A DNA stretch of 64,000 bases from Armatimonadota bacterium (GCA_020161505.1 JAIUNY010000002.1:186001-250000); one strand, 5' to 3'. Positions 14,257 through 23,624 are shown, numbered from the stretch's first letter. A program made the numbers and translations. Notes: generated by a model from the sequence alone, not told the origin.

Positions 14257-14892
14257 ATGGAGCTCCTGACCAACCTCGACCAACGCCTCGGCGATCTGGC
14301 CGCGCAGCATGGCGCGGTGGTCTATCTCGTGCTCTTTGCCATCGCCTTCTCGCAAACCGGTCTGCTTCTCGGCCCAGCGATCCCCGGAAACACCGTGATC
14401 TTTGCCACCGGGATGCTCGCGAGCGGAGCCGACCCGATTCTCGGCTGGCCCCTCGCCGCCGGGAGTCTGTTCGCTGGCGGTGCTGTCGGAAATGTCGCCA
14501 ACTACGCTCAAGGGCACAAATTTGGACGAGCGGTTTTCGAGCGAAGAGAGACCGGGATGATCTCCCGCGAAAGCCTCGACAAAACCGACGCTTTTTTTGC
14601 AAAGCACGGTCGCTGGACAATGATTCTCAGCCCGTTCGTGCCCTTTGTTCGGAGCTTTGCCCCGTTCATCGCAGGAGTCGGGCGGATGCATCTGCCGCCG
14701 TACCTCACTTGGGGAGCCATCGGCGTTGCGGTTTGGGTGGTCGCGATGATGCTGGCCGGGTCTGCGCTGGGTCAGGTGCCCTGGATTCGCGAGAACATCG
14801 GTCTGGCGCTGATTCTGATTTTCGCCATCGTCAGCGCCCAGATCGGACTCGCCATTTACCGGAAATCCCGGGCCAAGGTCACCGCTCGCTGA
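14257..14892 (+). CDS. DedA family membrane protein
   Basis: This 211-residue protein fits the DedA/SNARE-associated fold. It has the N-terminal AIAFSQTGLLLGPAIPGNTV segment, a re-entrant loop rich in Gly, the ...HGRWTMILSPFVPFVRSFAPFIAGVGRM block near residues 118-145, and a C-terminal helix. The conserved Arg in FVPFVRSFAPF, needed in DedA flippases, is present. DedA proteins move undecaprenyl phosphate or phospholipids across the membrane. It follows the MarC gene by 60 bases. Its stop overlaps the end of the RNase E/G gene on the other strand by 14 bases. Confidence 0.92.
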   Translation: MELLTNLDQRLGDLAAQHGAVVYLVLFAIAFSQTGLLLGPAIPGNTVIFATGMLASGADPILGWPLAAGSLFAGGAVGNVANYAQGHKFGRAVFERRETGMISRESLDKTDAFFAKHGRWTMILSPFVPFVRSFAPFIAGVGRMHLPPYLTWGAIGVAVWVVAMMLAGSALGQVPWIRENIGLALILIFAIVSAQIGLAIYRKSRAKVTAR

Positions 14893-16684
14893 GCAGACCC
14901 TTGCCCGGAATCACCACATCGGCAACCGCGAAACTGCGCCGGATGTCTTGCAGAACCACCTTCACGCGCTGACCCGCCAGGTCATGCCCGTCGAGAAGCT
15001 CCACATAGTAGCCATCGTCCGTCCAACCGATGGACTTGAAGACACCCTCTGCCGTCGCGGTGCGCACGTTGCATTCCAGCACCTGCGCGCGTCGGAAGCC
15101 CATGATCTTTTTGTCGAACTGCTCGATGCTGCCCTCGATGATCTCGAACTCGTCGATCTCAAAGTCGAAGTTCGCGCGTAGATAAAGTCCGCGCTTGAGT
15201 TCGTGCTCAAGCTCCTCGATCGCCTCACCGTCCGCGCCGATGAGGTTTTCGACCACCGCCGGGTGGCACTCCACGAAGAACGCATTGCCCGCTTCATGCA
15301 AGCGACGTCGCATGGCGCGCTCAATCCAGAGGCTGACCGTGTCGGTGCTCGGAATCCGGCCTCGGCCCTCGCAGGTCGGACACAGACTCGTGATGAGCTC
15401 CGTCACGCTCTCGCCGGTACGCTTCCGGGTGATCTCCACGAGACCGAGCGAGCTCACTCGACCGACCCTCGTCCGAGCCCGGTCGCGCTCGAGAGCCTTG
15501 GTGAAGTGATCCATCAACTTCTTCTTGTCGTTGGCATCCTCCATGTCGATGAAGTCGATGACAATGATCCCGCCCATGTCGCGCAGACGCAGCTGACGGC
15601 AGACCTCATCGGCGGCCTCAATATTGGTGCGCAGAATCGTGTCGCTGAGGCTTGTCGTACCGACTTGCTTGCCCGTGTTAATGTCGATCGCGGTCAAGGC
15701 TTCCATCTGATCGATGATCAAGGAGCCACCGGTTTTCAGGTTCACCTTGTGCTCAAGCAGCGTGTCGAGATCCTTTTCGATGTTGTAGTGGTCGAAAATC
15801 GGCTCGTCTTTGTCGTAGAGCGTAATCTTGTCCTTGAGCTTGGGCGCGACCATGCCCGCTACCAAGCTGACCTTCTCGTACTCCTCCGGATCATCAATCA
15901 CCAGGCGGTCGATTTCGTCGCCAAACACATCGCGGATCGTGCGATAGAGCAGCGTTTGGTCGCGGTGAACGACGGCAGGAGCGCGGAATCGCTTCGCTCC
16001 TTCGAGCACCTGGCCCCACAGCTGCTGCAGGAACAAAATGTCCGCGCGCAGTTCGGCCTCGGTGCGGCCTTCGCATTCCGTGCGCATCACCAGACCAAAC
16101 CCGGTCGGCATCAGCTTTTCGCCAATTTTGCGCAGACGCTCACGCTCTTTGCGGTCTTCGATCTTCCGGCTGACCCCGAGGTGATTGCCTTCCGGCATCA
16201 GCACCACATAACGACCCGGAAGGCTGATCCGTGTCGTGACACGAGCCCCCTTGGTGCCGCGCGGGCCCTTGGTGACCTGAACCATCAGCTCCTGGCCCGG
16301 CTTGATCAATTCCTTGATCTTGCGGCGACGGAGTTCGCTGCGCCGGACACTCGCCGGGCTGGAATCGCCTCCGTCATCCGGGATAATGTCGCCGACATAC
16401 AGGAACGCATTGCGCTCCAGGCCGATATCGACAAATGCTGCGTCCATGCCAGGCAGAACGTTCTGGACAATGCCTTTGAAAATCGATCCGACAACCCGTT
16501 CTTCCCGCTCCACGCGGTACTCCATCAGCTTTTTGTCTTCGAGAACGGCAATGCGCGTCTCGCGGCTCGTGCTGTTCACGAGAATCTCAATGACGTTGGG
16601 TCGGGCAGTGGCCGGAGCCACTCGAGTGCGCGGTGCGCGTTGAGTCGGGGCCTTGCGTGCCCGCGACGGGGTTTTCTTTTTCAC
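14879..16684 (-). CDS. Ribonuclease E/G family endoribonuclease
   Basis: This 601-residue enzyme has the RNase E/G layout. An S1 domain lies in the first 180 residues (EERVVGSIFKGIVQNVLPGMDAAFVDIGLERNAFL), followed by the RNase H-like and 5'-sensor parts. The catalytic core holds the metal aspartates in LTAIDINTGKQVG and IIVIDFIDMED, and the zinc-link is CPTCEGRGR. A C-terminal KH-like part and an S1/TRAM-like tail follow. It cuts mRNA and processes rRNA. The C-terminus lacks the long degradosome scaffold of E. coli RNase E. GTG at 16684 is chosen because GTAGGAG lies 11 bases upstream and a Lys/Arg-rich N-terminus follows. Confidence 0.94.
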   Translation of the reverse strand: MKKKTPSRARKAPTQRAPRTRVAPATARPNVIEILVNSTSRETRIAVLEDKKLMEYRVEREERVVGSIFKGIVQNVLPGMDAAFVDIGLERNAFLYVGDIIPDDGGDSSPASVRRSELRRRKIKELIKPGQELMVQVTKGPRGTKGARVTTRISLPGRYVVLMPEGNHLGVSRKIEDRKERERLRKIGEKLMPTGFGLVMRTECEGRTEAELRADILFLQQLWGQVLEGAKRFRAPAVVHRDQTLLYRTIRDVFGDEIDRLVIDDPEEYEKVSLVAGMVAPKLKDKITLYDKDEPIFDHYNIEKDLDTLLEHKVNLKTGGSLIIDQMEALTAIDINTGKQVGTTSLSDTILRTNIEAADEVCRQLRLRDMGGIIVIDFIDMEDANDKKKLMDHFTKALERDRARTRVGRVSSLGLVEITRKRTGESVTELITSLCPTCEGRGRIPSTDTVSLWIERAMRRRLHEAGNAFFVECHPAVVENLIGADGEAIEELEHELKRGLYLRANFDFEIDEFEIIEGSIEQFDKKIMGFRRAQVLECNVRTATAEGVFKSIGWTDDGYYVELLDGHDLAGQRVKVVLQDIRRSFAVADVVIPGKGLLSER

Positions 16685-16868
16685 GTTTCGTAAATCTCCT
16701 ACCCTCGAATTGGTTCGAGGCTCATCCGGGGTCAAGAATGTGCATCAAGCGAAGCGGCCAGAAAAGATCAACGCGATTCGCTCGGAACGGACTCGCCCGC
16801 ACCGGAATGAGTGAAGGATACCTGTGGAAAACTCTCTCCCGCTGGGCCGACGCGGCATGAGTGCCTCG

Positions 16869-17810
16869 TTATCGCACAAGCAGGGGCTGGTCGAGGCGAA
16901 GCGCGAACGGTGATGCCACGTTCGCCACCTGCTTCATCCCGTAGGATTGATACCCCTTGTTCACGGCTTCAATGGCCGCGTCGATGCTCAGTTTGGGATT
17001 CTTCTTCAGGATGTCGGTCAGGAGCATCGTGAAGAGTCCCCCCTCTTCGTCCGTTTGGGTTTGGACTTCCAGTGCCTCTTGACCTTCTTTGGAAGCCGCA
17101 ACAAAGAGATCAACCCCGGCTCTGAATCCAGGCTTTTGGGTTTCGCTGTCGGCAATACGCGGCTGCATCGAGGCAACCGTCGATTGGCTCCACACCGCAC
17201 TGGGCTTGACCGAAGCGTCAATCAACTTCGATTTCACTGACCGAAATGGCCCGGGGCTCATCTTCATGCCCCCGCTGAAGCAGGAATCGAAGATGAAAAC
17301 CGTGTTGATTCCCTTGCTGTTCAGATCCTTGCGCCAGGTGTAAAGCTTGTCATCCGGCATCGCCACCCCATCGGGCAGCAAGATCATCTCCTGCTTGCCA
17401 TCCGCTTCGGAGGGGTCATCTACTTGGATGCCATGACCGCTGTAGTAGAACACAATCGTGTCGCCCACACGGAGCCGACCCGCCACGCCTTTGAATGTCG
17501 ATTCCACCGTAGACGCGCTCAAAGCCTTCTCGACCCCCGCGTCCTTGGAAGCCATTCGGGCCGGAGATTCTGACAAGATGAACAGATCTGAACGCTGGAC
17601 GCCGTACTGACCACGCAAGATATCCGCCATGCGATACGCATCAAACGCCGCACCCGGCAGACTGTAATCCTGAGGCAATCCTTTCAACCCCTCGATCGCA
17701 CTGTAATCGGATGCTCCGACCAGCACCGCGTACGTCCGGGCATGAGCCATCCCCGAAAGGCACGCCAAGGCGAGCATCGCCCCGATTCCGTAGGTTGTTC
17801 GTCGTTTCAT
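16869..17810 (-). CDS. Secreted caspase-like (peptidase C14) protease
   Basis: This 313-residue protein begins with a clear signal peptide (AMLALACLSGMAHA, cleavage near residue 24) and then a caspase/metacaspase fold. The first strand is TYAVLVGASDY. The catalytic His is in DTIVFYYSGHGIQ near residue 125 and the catalytic Cys in VFIFDSCFSGG near 178; both are intact. C14 bacterial proteases cut after Arg, Lys or Asp in self-processing, toxin or death systems, but exported ones have few known targets. It is monocistronic and downstream genes are divergent, so context gives no substrate. Cotranslational export suggests a role in the envelope. Confidence 0.9.
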   Translation of the reverse strand: MKRRTTYGIGAMLALACLSGMAHARTYAVLVGASDYSAIEGLKGLPQDYSLPGAAFDAYRMADILRGQYGVQRSDLFILSESPARMASKDAGVEKALSASTVESTFKGVAGRLRVGDTIVFYYSGHGIQVDDPSEADGKQEMILLPDGVAMPDDKLYTWRKDLNSKGINTVFIFDSCFSGGMKMSPGPFRSVKSKLIDASVKPSAVWSQSTVASMQPRIADSETQKPGFRAGVDLFVAASKEGQEALEVQTQTDEEGGLFTMLLTDILKKNPKLSIDAAIEAVNKGYQSYGMKQVANVASPFALRLDQPLLVR

Positions 17811-17972
17811 CGCAAGTCTCTTTCTTCTCTAACGCTTATCACGCGAGAACAGAACGTTTGTATGGTGCTTTCGCGCATTCTTGCCGGAGAGGCGCCTCAA
17901 AGTCTAGCTTCGAGCGATCATTCGCCCCCGTAGGCCGGGCATCCTGGTTCGCTATACTGACGGGCAAGCGTC

Positions 17973-18836
17973 ATGCGGATTGCCGATGTCCTGGGTCAAC
18001 CCGGGCCCCACTTCTCCTTTGAATTCTTCCCGCCCAAAACCAATGCCGGGGAGCAATCGCTGTTTCGCGCCATCACCAGCCTCAAGGAGTTCGATCCCAG
18101 CTTTGTCAGCGTCACATGCGGCGCCGGAGGTTCCACCCGACGCAAAACGATCGAATGGGCCAGGCGTATCCGCGACGAAATCGGCATCGAGCCCCTCGTC
18201 CACATGACGTGTCGCGGAGTGGGACAGGACGAACTCTCCGACTCCTTGGGCGAGCTGGAATCCAGCGAGCTTCACAACGTTCTCGCTCTGCGCGGAGATC
18301 ACCCACTCGACGAAGAAAACACGCAGGAATCAGCCTGTCTCTTTGCATCCGACTTGATCTCTCGGGTGAAAACCCATCTGCCCAGTGCCTGTGTTGTGGC
18401 CGCCTGCTACCCAGAGACTCACACCGAAGCCGCCTCGCGGACCAGCGATCTGGAGTTCATGAAAGCTAAAGCCGATGCCGGTGCAGAGGTCTTCATCACC
18501 CAACTGTTTTTTGACAACGACAAGTACTTCCAATTCGTCGGACGCGCCCGCACGATGGGGATCACCCAGCCCATCATCCCTGGCATCATGCCGATCCAAA
18601 ACGTCGAGCAGATCAAGCGATTCACCCAGATGTGCGGGGCCTCGATCCCCAAGCACCTGATGACGCTTCTGGAGCAGTACAAGGACACGAGTTCCGCCGT
18701 GTTTTACATCGGAGTCGCTCACGCGATCGCCCAAGCCGATGAGTTGCTGCGCAATGGAGTTCCTGGCATCCACTTCTACACCCTCAACAAATCCCCTGCC
18801 ACCCGTTTGGTGGTCGAAGCCTTGAGGAATCGTTAA
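17973..18836 (+). CDS. metF: 5,10-methylenetetrahydrofolate reductase
   Basis: This 287-residue TIM-barrel flavoprotein makes 5-methyl-tetrahydrofolate for methionine synthesis. It has the MetF marks FEFFPPKTNAGEQ near residue 15 with the catalytic Glu, SVTCGAGGST near 50, HNVLALRGDHPL near 95, FITQLFFDNDKYF near 170, and the folate-binding PGIMPIQNVEQIKRF. The length matches bacterial MetF without the C-terminal regulatory domain found in eukaryotes. It stands just upstream of the divergent-promoter region of rel and shows no neighbour in methionine metabolism. Confidence 0.95.
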   Translation: MRIADVLGQPGPHFSFEFFPPKTNAGEQSLFRAITSLKEFDPSFVSVTCGAGGSTRRKTIEWARRIRDEIGIEPLVHMTCRGVGQDELSDSLGELESSELHNVLALRGDHPLDEENTQESACLFASDLISRVKTHLPSACVVAACYPETHTEAASRTSDLEFMKAKADAGAEVFITQLFFDNDKYFQFVGRARTMGITQPIIPGIMPIQNVEQIKRFTQMCGASIPKHLMTLLEQYKDTSSAVFYIGVAHAIAQADELLRNGVPGIHFYTLNKSPATRLVVEALRNR

Positions 18837-18867
18837 GTTTCGCGTGCCGAGGCCCGAGCTTTCCGTC

Positions 18868-18873
18868 TATAAT
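18868..18873 (+). promoter_or_regulatory. -10 box upstream of rel
   Basis: TATAAT lies 75 bases before the rel start, in the spacer after metF. A GAAGGAGG ribosome-binding sequence sits 14 bases before the start codon. The -35 match is poor. Confidence 0.4.
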
Positions 18874-18948
18874 CACTATCCCTGAGGATGATTCGCGAAT
18901 CTTCGCAATCGGCCCTTTCAACGGCGAAGGAGGCCCGGGGCACCTTCT

Positions 18949-21183
18949 ATGTCCGACTCCATCGGCCTCTCGGAGCCTGCCCAGCGTGGGCTGGATGAGA
19001 TGCTCGCCGTTCACCGCGAGCACTGGCCCAACTGTGACAGCACCCTCATCGAACGCGCCGTCCGCCTGGCTGATCTGGCCCACGAAGGCCAGCTTCGGAA
19101 ATCCGGCGAACCCTATATTGTCCACCCGCTTCATGTTGCCAAAATTGTCGCCGAGCTTGGCATGGACAGCGAGTCCGTCGTTGCCGCCATCCTCCACGAT
19201 GTCCTCGAAGACACCCCGATCCCCGCAGAAGATCTCAAGCGCGATTTCGGCGACGAAATCTGCCAGATGATCGAAGGCGTCACCAAGCTCAAGCTCCAGA
19301 TCAACCCCGAGGCGAGTGCCCGGCAAAAAGCCGCCGCCGAAACCGCCCGGGCGGCGGAAAGCCTGCGCAAACTCCTCCTGGCGATGGCCGCTGACCTGCG
19401 CGTCATGGTCATCAAACTCGCGGATCGGCTTCACAACATGCGCACGCTCGGGGCGATGCCCCCCGAGAAGCAGACCCGGATCGCGAACGAGACCTTGGAG
19501 GTCTACGCCCCCATCGCGGCGCGGCTCGGGATTTGGCAGATCAAGTGGCAGCTTGAGGATCTTGCGTTCAAAATCCTCCACCCCGACGAGTACCAGAGCA
19601 TCAAGGAGCGTGTCTCGAAATCCCGCCAAGACCGGGAGGATGAGCTGGAGGAGGTCGAGCGCATTCTCAACGAAACCCTCGCCGAGAAGGGGCTGGCGAC
19701 CGCCAAGGTCTCCGGGCGACCCAAGCACCTCTACAGCATCTACAACAAGCACGTCAAGCAGAACGTCCCGTGGGAAGAGATCTTCGACCTCATCGCGGTG
19801 CGGGTGATCTGCCAACACCCTCACGAGTGCTATCTCGCCCTCGGGCTCGTTTACGAACTCTGGCGACCCATCCCTGGCCTGTACAGCGACTACATCCAAA
19901 CTCCGAAGCCGAACGGCTATCAATCGCTCCACACCAAGGTCGTCGGGCCGCGAGGTGAGCCGCTCGAAGTGCAAATCCGCACCAAGCAGATGCACGAAAT
20001 CGCGGAATTCGGCATCGCCGCTCACTGGACTTACAAGGAAGGCAAGGACGACGGCAAGGATGTCGCCGCTGTGCGCTTTGCCAACCTGCGCAAGCAACTC
20101 TTTGACTGGAGCAACGACAACCAAACCTCCAGCGACTTCCTGAGCAGCGTCAGCACCGACCTTTTTGCCGAGCAGGTCTTTGCCTTCACTCCGGGTGGCG
20201 ATGTCATTGACATGCCCCGCGCCTCGACTCCGATCGACTTCGCCTTCCGCGTTCACACGAACCTCGGCGAGCGGATGGTTGGCGCGAAAATCAACGGTCG
20301 AATCGTGCCCCTGAGCACGGAAATCGTCAACGGCGATGTCATCGAGATCATCACCCGGAACAACGCCAAGCCGAGCCTCGATTGGTTAGAACACGCCAAA
20401 AGCGCGCACGCCCGAAGTAAAATTCGCGCCTATTTCCGTCGCCGCGACCGCGCGATGATTGTCCAACGCGGGCGCGATGCCCTTGAAAAAGAGCTTCGCC
20501 TGGTCGGGCTCGACCCCCGGATGTACATGGGCGACGAGACGATGAAAACCGTTCTTAAAGCGGTGCGAGACAGCGAGAATATCGACGATGTCTTCGCCCG
20601 GATCGGCGAGGGCCTGACGAGTGTTCACTCGATCGTTGACCGAATCCGCACGCAGGTGCGCCAAAACATGCCGGAATCCGCCGCGCCGATGGCTGCTCCG
20701 GTGGCAAAAAAAGTGCCGGAGCCCACGCTCATCACGGGCGGAATCGACAACGTCATGGTCAAGCGGGCCCGATGTTGCCAGCCAGTGCCGGGCGAGGATG
20801 TCATCGGTTACGTCACTCGGGGCCGTGGAATCATGATCCACCGGCGACTCTGCCCCGATGCGCTGGCCCTCGCCGAGGCCACCCCCGACCGCATCACCGC
20901 GATCAAATGGGAGAAAGCCGAGGGGCTCAGCTACCCGGTCGATCTTCTCATCATCTGCGTCAACCGCCAGGGTCTGCTCATGGACATCATGACGATCTTC
21001 GGCGAGAGCAAGACCAACGTTGTCGGCGCGAAGGTCAAGACATCGCCCAGTAACACGGCGGAAATTGAAGTCACGATTGATGTGAAGGACACCCAGCATC
21101 TGCGCGACTTGATGACCAAAATCAGCCATTTCCGCGATGTGATCTCGCTCCTGCGGGTGTTTGGTCGGGGCGGTAAGAAGTGA
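18949..21183 (+). CDS. rel: Bifunctional (p)ppGpp synthetase/hydrolase (RelA/SpoT)
   Basis: This 744-residue long-form RSH protein has all domains. An HD hydrolase domain (about 60-200) holds the intact ILHDVLEDT metal motif. The synthetase domain (about 230-360) has RPKHLYSIYNKH, DLIAVRVIC and GYQSLHTKVVGPRGEPLEVQIRT. The TGS domain includes VFAFTPGGDVIDMPRASTPIDFAFRVHT, and a helical and zinc-finger part leads to a C-terminal ACT domain (about 670-744). It makes and removes the stringent-response alarmone in response to starvation. The downstream dtd gene overlaps its stop, a pairing seen in many bacteria. Confidence 0.96.
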   Translation: MSDSIGLSEPAQRGLDEMLAVHREHWPNCDSTLIERAVRLADLAHEGQLRKSGEPYIVHPLHVAKIVAELGMDSESVVAAILHDVLEDTPIPAEDLKRDFGDEICQMIEGVTKLKLQINPEASARQKAAAETARAAESLRKLLLAMAADLRVMVIKLADRLHNMRTLGAMPPEKQTRIANETLEVYAPIAARLGIWQIKWQLEDLAFKILHPDEYQSIKERVSKSRQDREDELEEVERILNETLAEKGLATAKVSGRPKHLYSIYNKHVKQNVPWEEIFDLIAVRVICQHPHECYLALGLVYELWRPIPGLYSDYIQTPKPNGYQSLHTKVVGPRGEPLEVQIRTKQMHEIAEFGIAAHWTYKEGKDDGKDVAAVRFANLRKQLFDWSNDNQTSSDFLSSVSTDLFAEQVFAFTPGGDVIDMPRASTPIDFAFRVHTNLGERMVGAKINGRIVPLSTEIVNGDVIEIITRNNAKPSLDWLEHAKSAHARSKIRAYFRRRDRAMIVQRGRDALEKELRLVGLDPRMYMGDETMKTVLKAVRDSENIDDVFARIGEGLTSVHSIVDRIRTQVRQNMPESAAPMAAPVAKKVPEPTLITGGIDNVMVKRARCCQPVPGEDVIGYVTRGRGIMIHRRLCPDALALAEATPDRITAIKWEKAEGLSYPVDLLIICVNRQGLLMDIMTIFGESKTNVVGAKVKTSPSNTAEIEVTIDVKDTQHLRDLMTKISHFRDVISLLRVFGRGGKK

Positions 21184-21632
21184 GAGCGGTGGTTCAGCGC
21201 GTGTCGTCTGCGTCCGTGGTGGTGGATGGTCAGGTGGTGGGACGCTGCGGGCGCGGGTTCTTGGTGCTGGTCGCCGCGTCCGTTGATTCAACCGAGGCTC
21301 AAGCGGTGGCTCTCGCGGATCGGGTTGCCGGCTTGCGAGTCTTCAACGATGATGCGGGCAAGATGAACCTCGCGCTCAAGGATCTGCCTGAATCGGAGGC
21401 GGCGGAGGTGCTTGTGGTGAGCCAGTTCACGCTGTATGGAGACGTCTATTCCTCCCGTCGCCCAAGCTTCGTCAAGTCCGCCGGATACGAGCGCGGACTC
21501 GAGCTCTACGAGCTTTTCGTCGAGTCCTTGCGGCCCTTGGTTCGCGGAGTCGAGACCGGGGTCTTCGGAGCCAGCATGGAAGTCTCCCTCGTCAACGACG
21601 GGCCAGTGACTCTCGTCATTGATGCGAAGTGA
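21180..21632 (+). CDS. dtd: D-aminoacyl-tRNA deacylase
   Basis: This 150-residue protein removes D-amino acids wrongly loaded on tRNA. It has the Dtd core: the start MRAVVQRVSSASV, the catalytic-loop motif SQFTLYGD near residue 80, and the C-terminal NDGPVTLVID motif near 140. GTG at 21180 overlaps the rel stop by four bases, so translation is coupled. Length is normal for the family. Its own 3' end overlaps the start of the downstream lipoprotein gene by 11 bases. Confidence 0.94.
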   Translation: MRAVVQRVSSASVVVDGQVVGRCGRGFLVLVAASVDSTEAQAVALADRVAGLRVFNDDAGKMNLALKDLPESEAAEVLVVSQFTLYGDVYSSRRPSFVKSAGYERGLELYELFVESLRPLVRGVETGVFGASMEVSLVNDGPVTLVIDAK

Positions 21633-23034
21633 CGGGCATTTGAAAATCATTGTCTGGATCGTTAGCCCGCCGCGAACAACCACCGCGTTGATCCCGTCAA
21701 ATACAACCACGGGGGAACAATTTCTTGTTCGTCTCGGGGTCACTCCAGTTTTGGCTCTCGGACTAAGTTTTGCTCTTGGCTGCGGCGGCGAAGGCGTTCC
21801 TCAGACCCCACCACTGGTTGATCCGACTTCAGTCAGCGGTCGCACCGGATTCAACACGTATGCCACAGCAAACCAGGAGCTTGGCGACGACTTCGCTCGG
21901 GCCGTCAACTTGACAGCCGGTTTGAAAAGCTCCTTCGTTCGTTCCGACATGCAATGGCTAGACTTTCACGACTACAGAGACTACGAAAACAACGGATACT
22001 CGACCGCGCAGACGCCCCGCTGGCTCGCCCGGATGCAGAAGGTGATTCAGTCTGGTCAAACACCCTTCATCACTTTGAAGACCGATTTTAGGGAGCCGGA
22101 CGGTGCGAAGTTTGAGTGGCCCCGGAACGCATTCTGGCGCGCAAGTTTCGTTGATTTCGTGTCGAACGGCCTGGCTACATTCGCACAGCGCTTCCCGCAG
22201 GTTACTCCGATCGTGATGATCAGCAATGAACCATCAAACTCGCCAGACTGGAACAACCCCACCTACCGGCAATCCTACGCGCAGATAGTTAGAGACCTCC
22301 GTCAGCGGCTCAATTCTGACGGTCGTAGAGTTGTCCTGCTACTCAGCTCGGTGAACAACAATAGTTCTCTTATTCGGCCTCACGCCTTCTCGAACTATCT
22401 TCAATGGGCCAGAAGCGAGGGACTCGATGACCTTGTTGATGGCTACAGTGTTCACACATACCTCGGCTCGGTGACCGGTTCTTTTCCGGAAGAGAACATC
22501 GAGGAAGTCAATCAGTTCGCGACCGCTGCAGGCAAACCAGTCTTCGCGACAGAGCTCGGATACAATTCCGTCGGTTATCGAAACAACTATCACGGGTCTG
22601 GAGTGACGGAGCTGATTTGGGCAAAAAGAATCTTTCTGTCTTCTCTGCTATTCGACACGAAGGCCAATATCTTCTATGAAGTCAGAGACCGGCTGGACGC
22701 ACCCGACTACATTTTCACGCCAGGATCAGGCTTCTGCAGAGGGCTTGACGCAGGAAAAGGATGCGCTTTCGAGGGAGGAGGAAACGAAGCCAGCTACGGG
22801 TTCTACGAACAAGACTTGGATCCAAAGCCGACGGCTATTTGGCTCCAACGTTTCATGGAGTTGTACGGGAACTGGTCACGCGATTCTGGTGGACGGGACT
22901 CAGCGAACCCCAACCACTGGTGGATTCGGCTAAGGTCCCCTCGCGGTGAAACGATCACGATCCGGTGGTCACAAAATCAGTCCGCAGCGACCACCGATGC
23001 GCCATTCGATCCTGTCGTACCAGGCGTCAGCTGA
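21622..23034 (+). CDS. Exported lipoprotein with a clan GH-A glycosidase-like domain
   Basis: This protein has a lipoprotein-like signal (PVLALGLSFALGC, lipobox ALGC) but about 40 residues lie before it. No ATG, GTG or TTG sits at the expected place in the frame, so the true start is unclear. ATG at 21622 is the first option; TTG at 21640 or 21688 are others. After the signal comes a TIM-barrel-like domain of about 400 residues with the two glutamates expected of clan GH-A: VMISNEPSNS near residue 202 (acid/base) and FATELGYNS near 310 (nucleophile). The substrate cannot be told. Its composition looks more AT-rich than its neighbours, which could mean transfer. Confidence 0.7.
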   Translation: MRSDGHLKIIVWIVSPPRTTTALIPSNTTTGEQFLVRLGVTPVLALGLSFALGCGGEGVPQTPPLVDPTSVSGRTGFNTYATANQELGDDFARAVNLTAGLKSSFVRSDMQWLDFHDYRDYENNGYSTAQTPRWLARMQKVIQSGQTPFITLKTDFREPDGAKFEWPRNAFWRASFVDFVSNGLATFAQRFPQVTPIVMISNEPSNSPDWNNPTYRQSYAQIVRDLRQRLNSDGRRVVLLLSSVNNNSSLIRPHAFSNYLQWARSEGLDDLVDGYSVHTYLGSVTGSFPEENIEEVNQFATAAGKPVFATELGYNSVGYRNNYHGSGVTELIWAKRIFLSSLLFDTKANIFYEVRDRLDAPDYIFTPGSGFCRGLDAGKGCAFEGGGNEASYGFYEQDLDPKPTAIWLQRFMELYGNWSRDSGGRDSANPNHWWIRLRSPRGETITIRWSQNQSAATTDAPFDPVVPGVS

Positions 23035-23056
23035 CTTCGAGAACTTACATCCTCTC

Positions 23057-23092
23057 GTCTACCATTTTCTTGGACCCAGGAAAATGGTAGAC
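23057..23092. terminator. 13-bp perfect stem in the convergent spacer
   Basis: GTCTACCATTTTC (23057-23069) is an exact reverse complement of GAAAATGGTAGAC (23080-23092), and the loop extends the stem by CTTGG/CCAGG. It lies between the 3' ends of two convergent genes, so a bidirectional terminator is likely. It has no long T-run outside the stem. Confidence 0.65.
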
Positions 23093-23122
23093 ATCGTGCC
23101 AGGCTGCTCTGCAGCAAAGAAG

Positions 23123-23518
23123 CTAGCCCCCCACCGCAGCGATCCACTGGCGGAGGTTGTAGTAACTTGTCACCCGGATGATCTGACCATTTCGGCACTC
23201 GAAAAACGCCGCTGCGGGAATCGCGTACTTCTGCCCCGTCGCCTTCGGAAGACCAGAATCCGTCGCCAGATACTCCCCGGAACACAGAAACTCTGCGGCC
23301 CCGATTGCGCCGTTCTCCATCACGACCAACTCCGTGATCTGCTCGCGGTAGCACCGATCCATGTGGGCCTTGAACGCCCGAAACTTGTCCTTCCCTACCT
23401 CGCGGCCGCCCTCATTGATGTCGTGAATCACATCTTCGCTAAGCAGCGCCAGCATCCCCTCCGCATCATGGCGATTGAAAGCGTCGAAGTAGGCGTGGAT
23501 CAGTTCGGCAGTGGTCAT
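23123..23518 (-). CDS. NTF2-like/SnoaL-like protein
   Basis: This 131-residue protein has the cone-shaped NTF2/ketosteroid isomerase pattern. The N-terminal helix LIHAYFDAFNRHDAEGMLALL is followed by the strand segment DVIHDINEGGREVGKDKFRAF, and later strands are IPAAAFFECRNGQIIRVTSYY. SnoaL-like proteins are cyclases, isomerases or small ligand binders. No active-site residue fixes the role here. ATG at 23518 is preferred over the GTG three bases upstream. It is convergent with the lipoprotein gene and divergent from the unknown gene at 23625, and is not part of a clear operon. Confidence 0.8.
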   Translation of the reverse strand: MTTAELIHAYFDAFNRHDAEGMLALLSEDVIHDINEGGREVGKDKFRAFKAHMDRCYREQITELVVMENGAIGAAEFLCSGEYLATDSGLPKATGQKYAIPAAAFFECRNGQIIRVTSYYNLRQWIAAVGG

Positions 23519-23624
23519 CACCCTCTTTTACCGAAAGACAGGGGCATCCTCACGGGCCAGGCAAGCAGATCTGCCCTTTCAAGTTCCCAAAATCCGCCCG
23601 TGATTTGCTATCCTAGTAAGAATT

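Noticed and set aside
15203-16693. A 496-codon plus-strand frame
   Set aside because: It is fully antisense to the RNase E/G gene and has no domain-like sequence.
18784-20256. A 490-codon minus-strand frame
   Set aside because: It is antisense to rel, which has all family motifs; such long shadows are common in GC-rich genes.
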